The notes under the pieces are model-generated. The model ran no database searches. It saw nothing but the letters and a program-made list of their open reading frames with translations, and was not told the origin of the DNA. From NCBI GenBank assembly GCA_002102225.1, contig LQPB01000055.1, positions 1 to 50,098 on the forward strand: 50,098 bases of DNA, read 5' to 3'. Position numbers and translations under genes: made by a program. How positions within the stretch are numbered: the stretch's first letter is position 1; the number at the start of each line of letters is the position of its first letter. Origin of the DNA: Mycobacterium interjectum. GTDB lineage: Bacteria; Actinomycetota; Actinomycetes; Mycobacteriales; Mycobacteriaceae. Of the stretch, positions 33,082 to 41,346 are shown one piece after another.

Positions 33082-33879
33082 ATGCCCGATGCAGAGTCCG
33101 ACAACACGTCGTCCGATAGCGAGCCGCACGAGGCATCGGGCCACACCGATAGCGATTCCCTCGAACTGTCGGGCGACAGTGACAGTGAGGCGCCAGACGT
33201 GTCGGAAGACGCCGACGGCGAATCGAACGCCGGCGATCGCGAACCGCTCGAACTAGCGGGCGACACCGATAGTGAATCGTCCGAAGAACCGCCCGCCGCC
33301 GACGCAATATCCAGACGGTCGCGCGGCAGGATGGTCTCGGTCTACGGCATCGTGTCGGCCCTCCTCGGAGCGTTGCTGATTGCCGCGGTCGTCGGATGCT
33401 CGATCCTTTGGTCGTCGCATCGCAGCGACGTCGACGAGCACCACTATCAGATCCGGGCCAAGAAGGCCGCCGCCGAGTGGGCGCTGGTGCTGATGAACAT
33501 GAACAACGACAACCTCGACGCGAGCCTGCGGCGCCTACGCGACGGAACGGCCGGTCAACTCAAGGCCGGTTTCGACGCCACGATGCAGCCATACCGGGAA
33601 GCGGTGCAGCGGTTGCCCTCGTATCGGTCCACCCAGCTCGAGTCGGTGGTGATCCAATCCGTGCACCACGATTTGGGCGACATCGGCGGGTTTCCCACCG
33701 CGGCGCCCGAGCCCGCGGCCGCCGAAGTCGGCAGCCGCACCGACACCATCCAGGTAGCGGCCACATCGGTCAGCGGGAGCCCCGGCAGTAAGCCGCAAGC
33801 GCTGTACTGGAACCTGGCGGTTGACGTCTCCGATGTCGACGACAACTTGCTGATCTCGGGGTTGAGGGTCCTGCGATGA
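33082..33879 (+). CDS. Mce-associated membrane protein-like, acidic repeat N terminus
   Basis: A 265-residue protein. The first 75 residues are acidic Ser/Asp/Glu repeats (HTDSDSLELSGDSDSEAPDV-type units). A membrane helix follows (VSALLGALLIAAVVGCSILW), then an outside domain of about 160 residues with the pattern of Mce-associated proteins: alpha-helix AAAEWALVLMNMNNDN, LRDGTAGQLKAGFDATMQPY and a C-terminal beta strand. These proteins assist Mce lipid importers, but no mce genes are here. ATG 33082 is chosen; the frame is open upstream. The TGA overlaps the ATG of the next gene. Confidence 0.78.
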   Translation: MPDAESDNTSSDSEPHEASGHTDSDSLELSGDSDSEAPDVSEDADGESNAGDREPLELAGDTDSESSEEPPAADAISRRSRGRMVSVYGIVSALLGALLIAAVVGCSILWSSHRSDVDEHHYQIRAKKAAAEWALVLMNMNNDNLDASLRRLRDGTAGQLKAGFDATMQPYREAVQRLPSYRSTQLESVVIQSVHHDLGDIGGFPTAAPEPAAAEVGSRTDTIQVAATSVSGSPGSKPQALYWNLAVDVSDVDDNLLISGLRVLR

Positions 33880-34625
33880 GAAAGTTGACAAGCTTGGTCG
33901 ACCCGAAGTCCCTGAGACTCCTAGGGAACCGGACGTTCTTGATAAGCCTCTGGCGAGTGCTCGCCTTCGACGTCGCCGCTCCCCTGGCCACGATCGCCGC
34001 GCTGCTGATGATCGGCGTCGCTCTTCGCTGGCCGCTGTGGTGGGTCTCCACCTGCTCGGTCCTTGCGCTCTTGATCACCGCGGGCGTGGTCGTCAACCTT
34101 GTGCTGCTACGCCGCAATTCGGTCACCTTCGGCACCAACGACAACGGCCCCGGGCTGCGGCTGGCCGTGATGGCCGTGGCTGCGACGGCCGCGCTGGCGG
34201 CCTTTGGGGTTGGCTATACCCGGTGGACGGTGCCGGACCGTGATCTCAAACGCGCCTCGTCCGAGGTGATGCACGTCGCCACCGCCATGGCCGAGAACGC
34301 ATCGACGTTCTCGCCACAGAACCCGACAGGGTCGCTCGACCGCGCCACCGCGATGATGGTGCCCGACCGCGTTATCGCGTTCACAGAGCTGTACAACAAG
34401 TCCACCTCCGCGCTGGCGCAAGGCCTGATCACGGCAGAGGCGAGGACGCTTTCGGCCGGCGTGGAAGCCCTCACGCCGTCAGCGGCGAGCGTCGTGGTAA
34501 TTATGCGCGGCACCCGGACTAGGGCGGATGCTCCACCCGTATATGAGGTGATCGCCTTCCGCGTGGAACTAACAAAAGAAAGCGGCCGGTGGTTGGTCCT
34601 CGACTTGGCGCCGATTCATCGTTGA
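33876..34625 (+). CDS. Mce-associated membrane protein-like
   Basis: A 249-residue protein. It has two or three N-terminal membrane helices (around 32-48, 50-77 and 93-112), then the Mce-associated outside domain (DRDLKRASSEVMHVATAMAE, then SLDRATAMMVPDRVIAFTEL, and the final strand YEVIAFRVELTKESGRWLVL). It overlaps the preceding gene by ATGA, so they form an operon. The pair may act together at the envelope. Confidence 0.78.
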   Translation: MRKLTSLVDPKSLRLLGNRTFLISLWRVLAFDVAAPLATIAALLMIGVALRWPLWWVSTCSVLALLITAGVVVNLVLLRRNSVTFGTNDNGPGLRLAVMAVAATAALAAFGVGYTRWTVPDRDLKRASSEVMHVATAMAENASTFSPQNPTGSLDRATAMMVPDRVIAFTELYNKSTSALAQGLITAEARTLSAGVEALTPSAASVVVIMRGTRTRADAPPVYEVIAFRVELTKESGRWLVLDLAPIHR

Positions 34626-34764
34626 TGCATAGGCAGCGGTGAACATCCGGGGTTCTTCTTCGCCGTGGCTTCGCGTCGCGGCCGGCGGTGGTCCGTCGCA
34701 GCGCCATGCCGCCGTCGGCTTATCAAAGCCTTGCGGAGCATTCGCGTTGGGTAGGTTGGCTTTC

Positions 34765-35424
34765 ATGTTGAGAGTGGTCTTCGTGATCGCATCCATGTGC
34801 GCGCTCGCCGGCTGCTCTTCGGGTGTCAATGCCTCTTCGTCGAAGGCAGACATCAGCAAGGTGACCGAAGTCAAGTCGACTTTTGGAGTCGAGTTCACAA
34901 TCAACGACATTGCAAAACGCGCTCTCGACCCCAAGTTTCTCTCTGCGAACAAGCTGCCGACGGGTCTCGTATTCGATCCCCCCGAATGCGCAAAAGTAGC
35001 GATCGGGCCCGAGATGCCGACGGGCTTGAAAGGCACCATGGCCGGTGTTTCCGCCGACGGCAACGGCAACCGACTCCTCGTTATCGCGATGGAGACCTCC
35101 CCGCCGCTGCCGTCCAACGAAACCGGACATCACTGCAGCACGGTGGCCTTCACCGGGCCGCACATGAAGGGAGGCCTCGAGGCGGTCGACGCACCCAAGA
35201 TCGAAGGGACAAAGACGCTCGGGGAGAGGCGTGTGATGCAGGCCGACGCACCCGAGGGCGGCGTTCATTCTATCGAGGCCTACCGCTATTCGGCTCAATT
35301 CGGCGACTACGAGGTGCTCGTGATCGCCAGTCCGACAACGAGTCCCGACCAGCCGGCCGCGCCCGTCGACACCCAACGGGCCCGTGACCTGCTCGTCAAG
35401 GCCGTGGCCGCGATCCGAAGTTGA
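34765..35424 (+). CDS. Lipoprotein (DUF5642-like)
   Basis: From ATG 34765 the signal peptide LRVVFVIASMCALAGCSSG has a proper lipobox LAGC, so the mature protein begins with a lipidated Cys about residue 17. The 200-residue mature part (FGVEFTINDIAKRALDPKFL, with Cys pairs at PPECAKV and HHCSTV) resembles mycobacterial DUF5642-type lipoproteins. The longer frame from 34639 has no signal sequence at its start. It lies 139 bp after the Mce-associated pair, probably the same transcript. Function unknown. Confidence 0.83.
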   Translation: MLRVVFVIASMCALAGCSSGVNASSSKADISKVTEVKSTFGVEFTINDIAKRALDPKFLSANKLPTGLVFDPPECAKVAIGPEMPTGLKGTMAGVSADGNGNRLLVIAMETSPPLPSNETGHHCSTVAFTGPHMKGGLEAVDAPKIEGTKTLGERRVMQADAPEGGVHSIEAYRYSAQFGDYEVLVIASPTTSPDQPAAPVDTQRARDLLVKAVAAIRS

Positions 35425-35453
35425 CCTGGGGCGGTCTGGCCTAGCGAAGGAGG

Positions 35454-35714
35454 TCAGCTACCCGGTGGTTGCCGGATCGCGCTCGAACCGTGGCTCCGAA
35501 GGCCGTTGATCGGGGAGCCGGGCGGCCATGGCCTTGCGGCGGCGGGTCGAGGTGGTGGTGTCTTGGCCCGGGCCCAAGTTTCGGCCCAATCCCAAACCGG
35601 CGTCAACGCCGACCCAAGCTGGGCGCCTGCGACGGTCAGCTCCCACCTTTGAGTCGAGTTCTTGATGATTAGGCCTGCAGCCGACAATTGCCGAAGCCGC
35701 TCGGAAAGCACGCT
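35454..35714 (-). pseudogene. HxlR-type regulator, 3' part (split by IS21)
   Basis: SVLSERLRQLSAAGLIIKNS with the wing WELTVAGAQLGSAL is the second half of a HxlR winged-helix domain. The first half is at 41131-41346; joining the two across the IS restores CSSSVLSERLRQL in frame. The tail after residue 50 is Pro/Ala-rich. CACGCT (35709-35714) is one copy of the target duplication. Confidence 0.8.
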
Positions 35715-35771
35715 TGCGTTTCGTCAAGTAATTTGGCCCCACCGTCGTCATGAATTTCGGCCCCACCGTCG
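35715..35771. repeat. IS21 left terminal repeats
   Basis: Two direct copies of a unit with the core CGGCCCCACCGTCGTCA/TTGGCCCCACCGTCGTCA lie next to the end. Such subterminal repeats are IstA binding sites in IS21 elements. Confidence 0.7.
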
Positions 35772-36211
35772 TCAGTCGGCGCGGTGAGCTCGGGTGACAG
35801 TTTTGCTGGTGCGTAGCCGGTAGGACTTAGTGCCGGTCTCGAGGATGTGGGCGTTGAAGGTGACGCGGTCGACGATGGCGGCGACTAGGCGTGGGTCGGG
35901 GAAGACGGTGCCCCATTCGCTGAAGGGCAGGTTAGTGGCGATGTGGCCACGGAGGCGCGTTCTTCGCGTTCGGTGATGATCTGGAAGAGCAATTCTGCTC
36001 CGCGAGGGTCAATTTGGACGTATCCGAGTTCATCGAGGCAGAGCAGATCGAGGCGTCCGTAGCGGGCCACGACGCGGGAGAGGACACGTTCGTCTGCGGC
36101 TTCGACGAGTTCGTTGACCAGTTGGGCGGTGGTGATGTAGCGGACTCGGCGGCCCTGTTCGCAGGCGGCGATCCCCAGCCCGATGAGCAGATGGGACTTG
36201 CCGGTTCCGGA
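35772..36211 (-). pseudogene. istB: istB 3' part (ATPase helper, split and frameshifted)
   Basis: From the insertion point the frame reads SGTGKSHLLIGLGIAACEQG, the end of Walker A and onward, then LDLLCLDELGYVQID (Walker B) and LFQIITEREERASVAT. Near 35948 two extra bases shift the frame; in the next frame it continues NLPFSEWGTVFPDPRLVAAI to YRLRTSKTVTRAHRAD and stops at 35772. Its N-terminal part is at 39059-39419. It would load DNA for IstA but cannot be made intact here. Confidence 0.85.
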
Positions 36212-36235
36212 AGTGAAGGCGACAGACTGCAACAG

Positions 36236-36547
36236 TTGCGTGCTGTCTTGCCGTGCGAGGTGCGGGTGGTGGCCCAGACGCATCCGTTGTTTGGTCGGCT
36301 GCTGGCGGCGAAGTCGTTCAAGCGGTGGAACGGTGTCTTGTTGTTGGTGATCGATTTGCCCGACGGCTCGCCGGGAACGATCCGCTGCGATGCCACCGAC
36401 GTGCTGGGTGTCATCGAGCCGGGTCCGCGGTCGGTGCTGGATGCGGCGGGGATTCGAGCGCTGCACGGGTTGGTGGTGCAGCTGGCGACGCGCGCGGAAG
36501 TGGGCGTGTCAGGGGTAGACGCGCAAGTAGGTTCGCCTCGTCCCTGA
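36236..36547 (+). CDS. DUF5372-like small protein of the recombinase element
   Basis: The frame reads EVRVVAQTHPLFGRLLAAKS followed by FKRWNGVLLLVIDLPDGSPG, a beta-rich domain with the THP-hydrophobic opening of DUF5372-type proteins that accompany actinobacterial recombinase genes. The second half (TDVLGVIEPGPRSVLDAAGI) is helical. The start is uncertain: TTG 36236 or GTG 36260, 36266 or 36269; the element boundary at 36208 rules out starts further left. Role in integration unknown. Confidence 0.6.
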   Translation: MRAVLPCEVRVVAQTHPLFGRLLAAKSFKRWNGVLLLVIDLPDGSPGTIRCDATDVLGVIEPGPRSVLDAAGIRALHGLVVQLATRAEVGVSGVDAQVGSPRP

Positions 36548-36579
36548 TCGCGGTCACGACTACAGGAGAGTGAACCCAC

Positions 36580-36765
36580 TTGCGCACTTTGAGAGTAGCT
36601 GTTCCACGCCAGCTTGCCCTTGGGCTGGCCGATTTACCCCTGCCGGCCTGTCGTTGGCAGGCGCTTCCCGAGGAAACCCGAACCCAGGTGCTGGGGTTGT
36701 TGGCCCGGCTGATCGCCCGTGGGGCCTTGGCCGACGACGCGGCGCTCGGGGGCGGTGAGCGATGA
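36580..36765 (+). CDS. 61-aa accessory protein of the recombinase element
   Basis: TTG 36580 follows AGGAGAG by about 8 bp. The peptide has CRWQALPEETRTQVLGLLAR and LIARGALADDAA, a W-x-x-L-P-x-x-x-R-x-x-V-L-x-L-L-A-R-L pattern seen in small genes upstream of transposon recombinases. Its TGA overlaps the recombinase ATG, so it is translationally coupled to it. Confidence 0.65.
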   Translation: MRTLRVAVPRQLALGLADLPLPACRWQALPEETRTQVLGLLARLIARGALADDAALGGGER

Positions 36766-39029
36766 GCAGTCAGACGGCGGCGGGTGCATCGGTGCCCTCG
36801 CTGCTGTTGTCGTCCGACAAGGTCACCGCGTCACACCGTTCGCGGGATGCGTATGTGTATGTGCGCCAATCGACGCCCTCGCAGATGGTTCATCACACCG
36901 AATCCCTTGCTCGCCAATACGAATTGCGTGAGCGGGCGGTGATGCTGGGATGGCCTGCCCATCAGGTCGTGGTGATAGACGCGGATCTGGGCCGCTCTGG
37001 GGCGCAGACCGCGGGACGTACCGGGTTTAAGGAGTTGGTCGCCGATGTCGGCCTGGGCAAGGTCGGGATCGTGTTGGGCATCGAGGTGTCGCGGCTGGCC
37101 CGAAACAACGCCGACTGGTATCAACTGTTGGACCTGTGTGCGATCACCGACACGCTGATCGCCGATGCCGACGGCGTGTATCACCCGGCCGATTTCAACG
37201 ACCGCCTCGTGCTGGGCCTGAAGGGGACGATGTCGGAGGCCGAGCTGCATCTGATCCGCTCACGGCTGACCGCGGGACTCAAACACAAGGCAGCCAAAGG
37301 TGAGTTGCGCCAGGGTCTTCCGGTCGGGCTGGACTATGACGAGGACGACTCAGTAGTGCTGTGCGCCGACGAGGCGGTGCGTGAGGCGATCACCACGGTG
37401 TTCCGCCGGTTCGAGGAACTCGGCTCGGCGCGGCAGGTGTTGATCCGGTTGCGTGAAGACGGTCTGCTGCTCCCGCGTCGGCGCAACGGCTCCAAGCGGA
37501 TCACCTGGGCCCAGGCCACATACCCCGCAGTGCACGACTTGTTGACCAATCCGGCCTATGCCGGAGCGTTCGTATTCGGTCGGACGCGCACCGAGAAGCG
37601 GGTCGACCCGGCCACCGGAGTCGTCTGTGCCCGCGACCGGCTGGTACCCCGCGAGCAGTGGGAGGTCCTAATTCCTGACCACCATCAGGGGTTCATCACC
37701 TGGGAGGACTTCGAAGCCAATACCGCGCGGCTGCGCGGCAATTGGCGCCGTCCCCGGGAACTGGCCGGCGGCGCAGTGAGGGAGGGCCGGGCGCTGCTGC
37801 AGGGACTGCTGCGCTGCGGACGGTGTGGGCGGATCATGCAGACCAGCTATTCGGGTACCAAGGGCAACTGCCCACGTTACGTATGTGCCCGCGCCAAACA
37901 GCTCTACGCCGGTGAGCACGTGTGCCAGAGCATCGGCGGTGTCCGGTTGGAGAATACCGTCCTTGATGAGATGTTCACCGTTTTGGAACCGGCGGCGCTG
38001 ACTGCGACCGCCCAGGCATTGGCCGAGGCCGACAGCCACCACCGGCGTGACCTGGCGGTGTTCGAATTGGCCACCGAACGCGCCCGCTACGAAGCCGACC
38101 GCGCACAACGTCAGTTTGACAACGTCGAACCAGAGAACCGCTTGGTGGCAAGGACATTGGAAAGCACGTTGGAAACCAAGCTCGCCGCTGTCCGCGCCGC
38201 GGAGAACAACCTGGCTGCTGCACGCGCCCGGCGCCCGGTGGCGCTGACCGAACAGGAACTGGCCTGGATCACCACCGCCGGCGCCGACGTGCGTGCGGTG
38301 TTCAACGCACCCACCACCACACTGAGGGAACGCAAACAACTCATCCGCGCGGTGATCAACGAGATCGCCATCACGGTGCGCGCCGACGAACGCATCGCCG
38401 AGCTGCGGGTCCTGTGGCAAGGCGGCGCCACCACCGACTTGTCGATGCCGATGACCAAACCCGGCCAGCATCTGCGCGTCACTGACGAAGCCACCGTGGC
38501 CTTGGTGCGCCGCCTGGCCAAGCACTACGACGACCGCACTATCGCGGCGATCCTGGCCAAGCAGAAGCGCCGCACCGCCACCGGCCTGCCCTTCACCCGA
38601 GCGCGGGTGGCCATCCTGCGCGCCGGGCACGACATCGCCGTCTACCAGCCACCGATACCCGATGTCGGACCCGAGTGCGACGATGTCGCCGTGGTCACCA
38701 TCACCGCCGCCGAACAAATCCTCGGCGTCGCCAGGGCCACGCTCTACCGTTGGATCCGCGACGGATTCATCACCGCCGAACAAATCACCCCTGGCGCACC
38801 CTGGCGCATCCGTATCGACCAGGCACTGCGCGATCGGATTCGACCCGAGGTTCCCGACGGCTGGCTCGGCCTCAACGAGGCCGCCAAAGTACTTGGCGTT
38901 GCCCGACAAACCGTGTTGCACAAGGTCCAACGCGGCGAACTGCAAGCCGTCCACGTCAACCGCGGACGCCGCAAAGGGCTCCGTATCCAGGTCAAACCCG
39001 ACCAGCATGGACTATTCGACACACCCTGA
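36762..39029 (+). CDS. Large serine recombinase
   Basis: A 755-residue recombinase. The resolvase domain (about 27-170) has the nucleophile in YVRQSTPSQM (Ser about 37), EVSRLARNNADWYQL and SRLTAGLKHKAAKGELRQGL. The Recombinase domain follows (about 195-320), then a zinc ribbon with CGRCGRIM and later CARAKQLYAGEHVC (about 365-395), a coiled-coil region (about 420-490), and two C-terminal helix-turn-helix motifs (LGVARATLYRWIRDGFITAE; LGVARQTVLHKVQRGELQAV), an unusual double tail. ATG 36762 overlaps the previous stop. It is intact and likely catalysed insertion of this element. Confidence 0.92.
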   Translation: MSSQTAAGASVPSLLLSSDKVTASHRSRDAYVYVRQSTPSQMVHHTESLARQYELRERAVMLGWPAHQVVVIDADLGRSGAQTAGRTGFKELVADVGLGKVGIVLGIEVSRLARNNADWYQLLDLCAITDTLIADADGVYHPADFNDRLVLGLKGTMSEAELHLIRSRLTAGLKHKAAKGELRQGLPVGLDYDEDDSVVLCADEAVREAITTVFRRFEELGSARQVLIRLREDGLLLPRRRNGSKRITWAQATYPAVHDLLTNPAYAGAFVFGRTRTEKRVDPATGVVCARDRLVPREQWEVLIPDHHQGFITWEDFEANTARLRGNWRRPRELAGGAVREGRALLQGLLRCGRCGRIMQTSYSGTKGNCPRYVCARAKQLYAGEHVCQSIGGVRLENTVLDEMFTVLEPAALTATAQALAEADSHHRRDLAVFELATERARYEADRAQRQFDNVEPENRLVARTLESTLETKLAAVRAAENNLAAARARRPVALTEQELAWITTAGADVRAVFNAPTTTLRERKQLIRAVINEIAITVRADERIAELRVLWQGGATTDLSMPMTKPGQHLRVTDEATVALVRRLAKHYDDRTIAAILAKQKRRTATGLPFTRARVAILRAGHDIAVYQPPIPDVGPECDDVAVVTITAAEQILGVARATLYRWIRDGFITAEQITPGAPWRIRIDQALRDRIRPEVPDGWLGLNEAAKVLGVARQTVLHKVQRGELQAVHVNRGRRKGLRIQVKPDQHGLFDTP

Positions 39030-39058
39030 TAGAAGGAGAGCGCAGTGTTAACCAGCCT

Positions 39059-39419
39059 CGGAGTCCCCGAGTAGCACGACCGGCTCGCCGGCATCCATGT
39101 AGTGCCCGGCGGCCAGGTGCCCCAGCAGCGCCGGTGTGATGCTGGGTACGGCGTCAATGTTGAATTCCGCCAACCGTTTTAGTCTGGGGAACTTGGCATC
39201 GTTGATGCGTCTGGCGCGGCGCCGTTCGGTGCGGTCGTCGACCTCGGCAGCCAGGACTTCGGCGAGGTAGCGCAGATGGGTGTGGCGTTGCCGGTTAGCG
39301 ATCTCGGCCAGGCGAGCGGATTCGGTGCGCACCGTGGGCAGGTGCAGCTCGCGGGCGGCCGCACCGATGGAGGCTTGCGCGGCGGCGTCAGCGGATGTCG
39401 GCGTTGTGGTGGTGGTCAT
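39059..39419 (-). pseudogene. istB: istB 5' part (split)
   Basis: ATG 39419 overlaps the istA stop (ATGA). The protein has the IstB N-terminal helical region (ELHLPTVRTESARLAEIANR, then FPRLKRLAEFNIDAVPSITP) and breaks at GEPVVLLGDS, the first half of Walker A, after which element DNA adds EAG and a stop. The rest of the gene is at 35772-36211. Confidence 0.88.
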
Positions 39420-40945
39420 GAATCACTTCCGGTCAGCAGGTCGTCGTAGTCGACCAGCGAGGGTGCTGGCCGGTCGTAGCGGGCCAGGGCGCCGATCGCG
39501 GCGACGGGGGCCAACGGGCTGGTATCGCGGCGGGCATCGATGATTACCGCTTCGGGGTCCAGGCATCCGGTGGTGACCGCGCGGTCCATCGCGGTGATCA
39601 GCGCGGCGGCCGGCAGGCTGCGGTGTGCCAGCAGGACGGTGATCAGGGCGCGGGTCCCCTTGGCGTCGCCGCGAGCGGTTCGGGCGGCATCCCAGTAGGA
39701 CTGGTGGCTGCCGGTGAACACACCGCGAGCCTTGGCTTGTGCCAGGGCGGTCGCCCCGGGTAGCGCCCCGGGTTTGGTCGCCAGAACTTCCAGATAGTGA
39801 TCCAGGCACAAGACCTCCACGTAGCGTCCGGCGGCCCGTTCGTGGCGTGTAACGAGCCGGGGCCCGTCATAGATCTCGACGGTCCGGGCGGCCAGACGCA
39901 CCGGTAGACGTCGCCCGGCGTAGCGGGCCGGAACGGAGTAGAAGCATTGCCGCACAGACACTCTGGACCGATTGTCAACCCGTGCGTGCAGCAGCCTCGC
40001 GCAGTCGAACCCCTCGGCCGGTAACTCCATCAAGGCGCTGACTTCGGCGGCGAACGCCGCCCCGACGGTGATCGGGCGGCCGGTGATCACCCGGTCGTCG
40101 TCGAGCCGGTCGGCGGCAGCGATCAGCTCGTTGAGCTCAGCCAAGGAGCCGACCTTGGGGACTGGAACGAGGTGGCGGCGCCGGAAACGGCCGATCTCAC
40201 CCTCCACACCGCCCTTCTCATGCGCCCCGTCGACCCCGGGGCGGCAGAAGAACGAGTCGAACCCGTAATGGCTGCGCAGCGCGGTGAACCGTTCAGACTC
40301 CGTGCGGTCACGACCCTTGAGGACCCGGATGACGGCGGGTTTGAGGTTGTCGTAGCGGATCCGGGCCGGCACACCACCGAAGTACTCGAAAGCCAGGACG
40401 TGACCCTCCAGGAACGCCTCCTGGGCCTGGGTGGCGAACGCGACGTGAAACGCTTTGCCCGAATGCGACAGTCGCATCACGAACATCCAGCACTTCACCA
40501 CCAGCCCGGCGATCGTGGCGTAGAACTCCCCGAAGTCCACCTCGGCCTCGGCACCAGCCTCGTGGACCTGCGGGACCGACACCTCCTGGTGGCCGAGCCC
40601 CAGCTCGATCCGACGACGCGCGACGTAACGCGACACCGTCACCTCCGAGCACGTAGCCCCATGTTCGGCGACCAGACGCTGCCAGATCCGCCGGGCGGTG
40701 TGACGCTGCTTGCGCGGAGCCTGCCTATCGGCGATCAGCCAGGCGTCGATCACCGTCGTCCACTCATCGATCGCCGGCCGGGGCCGCGCCGGATAAACCT
40801 TGCGCGGAGGAGGCACCGCATCGGCAAGTGCTTGACGCACCGTCCGACGATGGGTGCCATGCCGATCCGCCAACTCACGGATCGACAGGCCCTCCAGCCG
40901 CCGGTCCCTCCTGATCTTCTCGAACAGTTCCACGCGTGACCGCAT
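39416..40945 (-). CDS. istA: IS21-family transposase IstA
   Basis: A 509-residue transposase from ATG 40945. The N-terminal helix-turn-helix is GLSIRELADRHGTHRRTVRQ. The rve/DDE core includes AEVDFGEFYATIAG (first Asp), PARIRYDNLKPAVI (second Asp) and HEKGGVEGEIGRFRRRH (Glu). The C-terminal IstA domain follows to GSDS. The frame is open upstream, but residues before MRSRVELFEKI come from the IS terminal repeats. It appears intact, but it needs IstB, which is broken here. Confidence 0.93.
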   Translation of the reverse strand: MRSRVELFEKIRRDRRLEGLSIRELADRHGTHRRTVRQALADAVPPPRKVYPARPRPAIDEWTTVIDAWLIADRQAPRKQRHTARRIWQRLVAEHGATCSEVTVSRYVARRRIELGLGHQEVSVPQVHEAGAEAEVDFGEFYATIAGLVVKCWMFVMRLSHSGKAFHVAFATQAQEAFLEGHVLAFEYFGGVPARIRYDNLKPAVIRVLKGRDRTESERFTALRSHYGFDSFFCRPGVDGAHEKGGVEGEIGRFRRRHLVPVPKVGSLAELNELIAAADRLDDDRVITGRPITVGAAFAAEVSALMELPAEGFDCARLLHARVDNRSRVSVRQCFYSVPARYAGRRLPVRLAARTVEIYDGPRLVTRHERAAGRYVEVLCLDHYLEVLATKPGALPGATALAQAKARGVFTGSHQSYWDAARTARGDAKGTRALITVLLAHRSLPAAALITAMDRAVTTGCLDPEAVIIDARRDTSPLAPVAAIGALARYDRPAPSLVDYDDLLTGSDS

Positions 40946-40974
40946 CCTGACCGACCTCCCTGACGACCGCCCAG

Positions 40975-41130
40975 GGACGACGGTGCGACAGGAAGGATCT
41001 GAACGAGGGTGGGGCCAAAATTCGTGACGACACACCGCCCCACCCAGCCGGAAGCGATCACCAACCCACCGGGGCCAAAATTGGTGAAGAACACCGACCA
41101 AGGTGGGGCCAAGTCAGGTGACCACACTCA
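40975..41130. repeat. IS21 right terminal repeats
   Basis: Three spaced copies of GGGGCCAAAATT(C/G)GTGA or GGGGCCAAGTCAGGTGA occur at about 41010, 41070 and 41104, the last just inside the end. They match the left-end GGCCCC units in inverted orientation and are the expected IstA sites. Confidence 0.7.
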
Positions 41131-41346
41131 CACGCTCGATGAGCAGTTATCCATGCGGTGGCGCAACTCCAAGAATCGCAGTGGACCGGGCTCGAGGTCC
41201 CATACCACCCGCAGCATCCAGCGCTGGCCCAATAACTCCATCGCCGCGCGCACCTGCCCGGTTGACGGAATAGGATTCCGGCGAGAGCGCCATTCGATCT
41301 GGTTATAGGCGTGTACCGCGACGCTGACATCAAAGCTGCGCGTCAA
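41131..41346 (-). pseudogene. HxlR-type regulator, 5' part (split by IS21)
   Basis: The frame contains AMELLGQRWMLRVVWDLEPG and PLRFLELRHRMDNCSSSV, the first half of a HxlR winged-helix (dimer helix then recognition region). It is interrupted by the IS end at 41130; the second half is at 35454-35714. The start may be TTG 41346 or nearby. CACGCT (41131-41136) is the second copy of the target duplication. Confidence 0.8.

Larger units (their letters stand above)
36208..39058 (+). mobile_element. Large-serine-recombinase element inserted in the istB Walker A codons
   Basis: Removing 36208-39058 rejoins istB as GLY-ASP-SER-GLY-THR-GLY-LYS (GGGGACTCCGGAACCGGCAA). Both junctions share only CGGA on the plus strand (36208-36211 and 39059-39062), the short core expected of serine-recombinase crossover, with no longer duplication. 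The 2,851-bp insert carries three codirectional genes: a DUF5372-like protein, a 61-residue protein and a 755-residue recombinase. It therefore looks like a minimal site-specific mobile element that uses the conserved P-loop coding sequence of IstB as its attachment site. Confidence 0.85.
35715..41130 (-). mobile_element. IS21-family insertion sequence (interrupted)
   Basis: The ends start TG and read inward as TGCGTTTCGTCAAGTAATTT and TGAGTGTGGTCACCTGACTT, both followed by GGCCCCACC. The flanking duplication is CACGCT (35709-35714 and 41131-41136). Further GGCCCC-type repeats inside each end are typical of IS21. It carries istA and istB overlapping by ATGA. Without the inner serine-recombinase element it measures 2,565 bp, the normal IS21 size. 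It interrupts a HxlR gene. istB is broken twice (by the inner element and by a frameshift), so the copy should be immobile on its own. Confidence 0.9.

Noticed and set aside
37668..39008. 446-aa open frame antisense to the serine recombinase
   Set aside because: Shadow of a high-GC gene; no domain, and the sense frame has all recombinase motifs.
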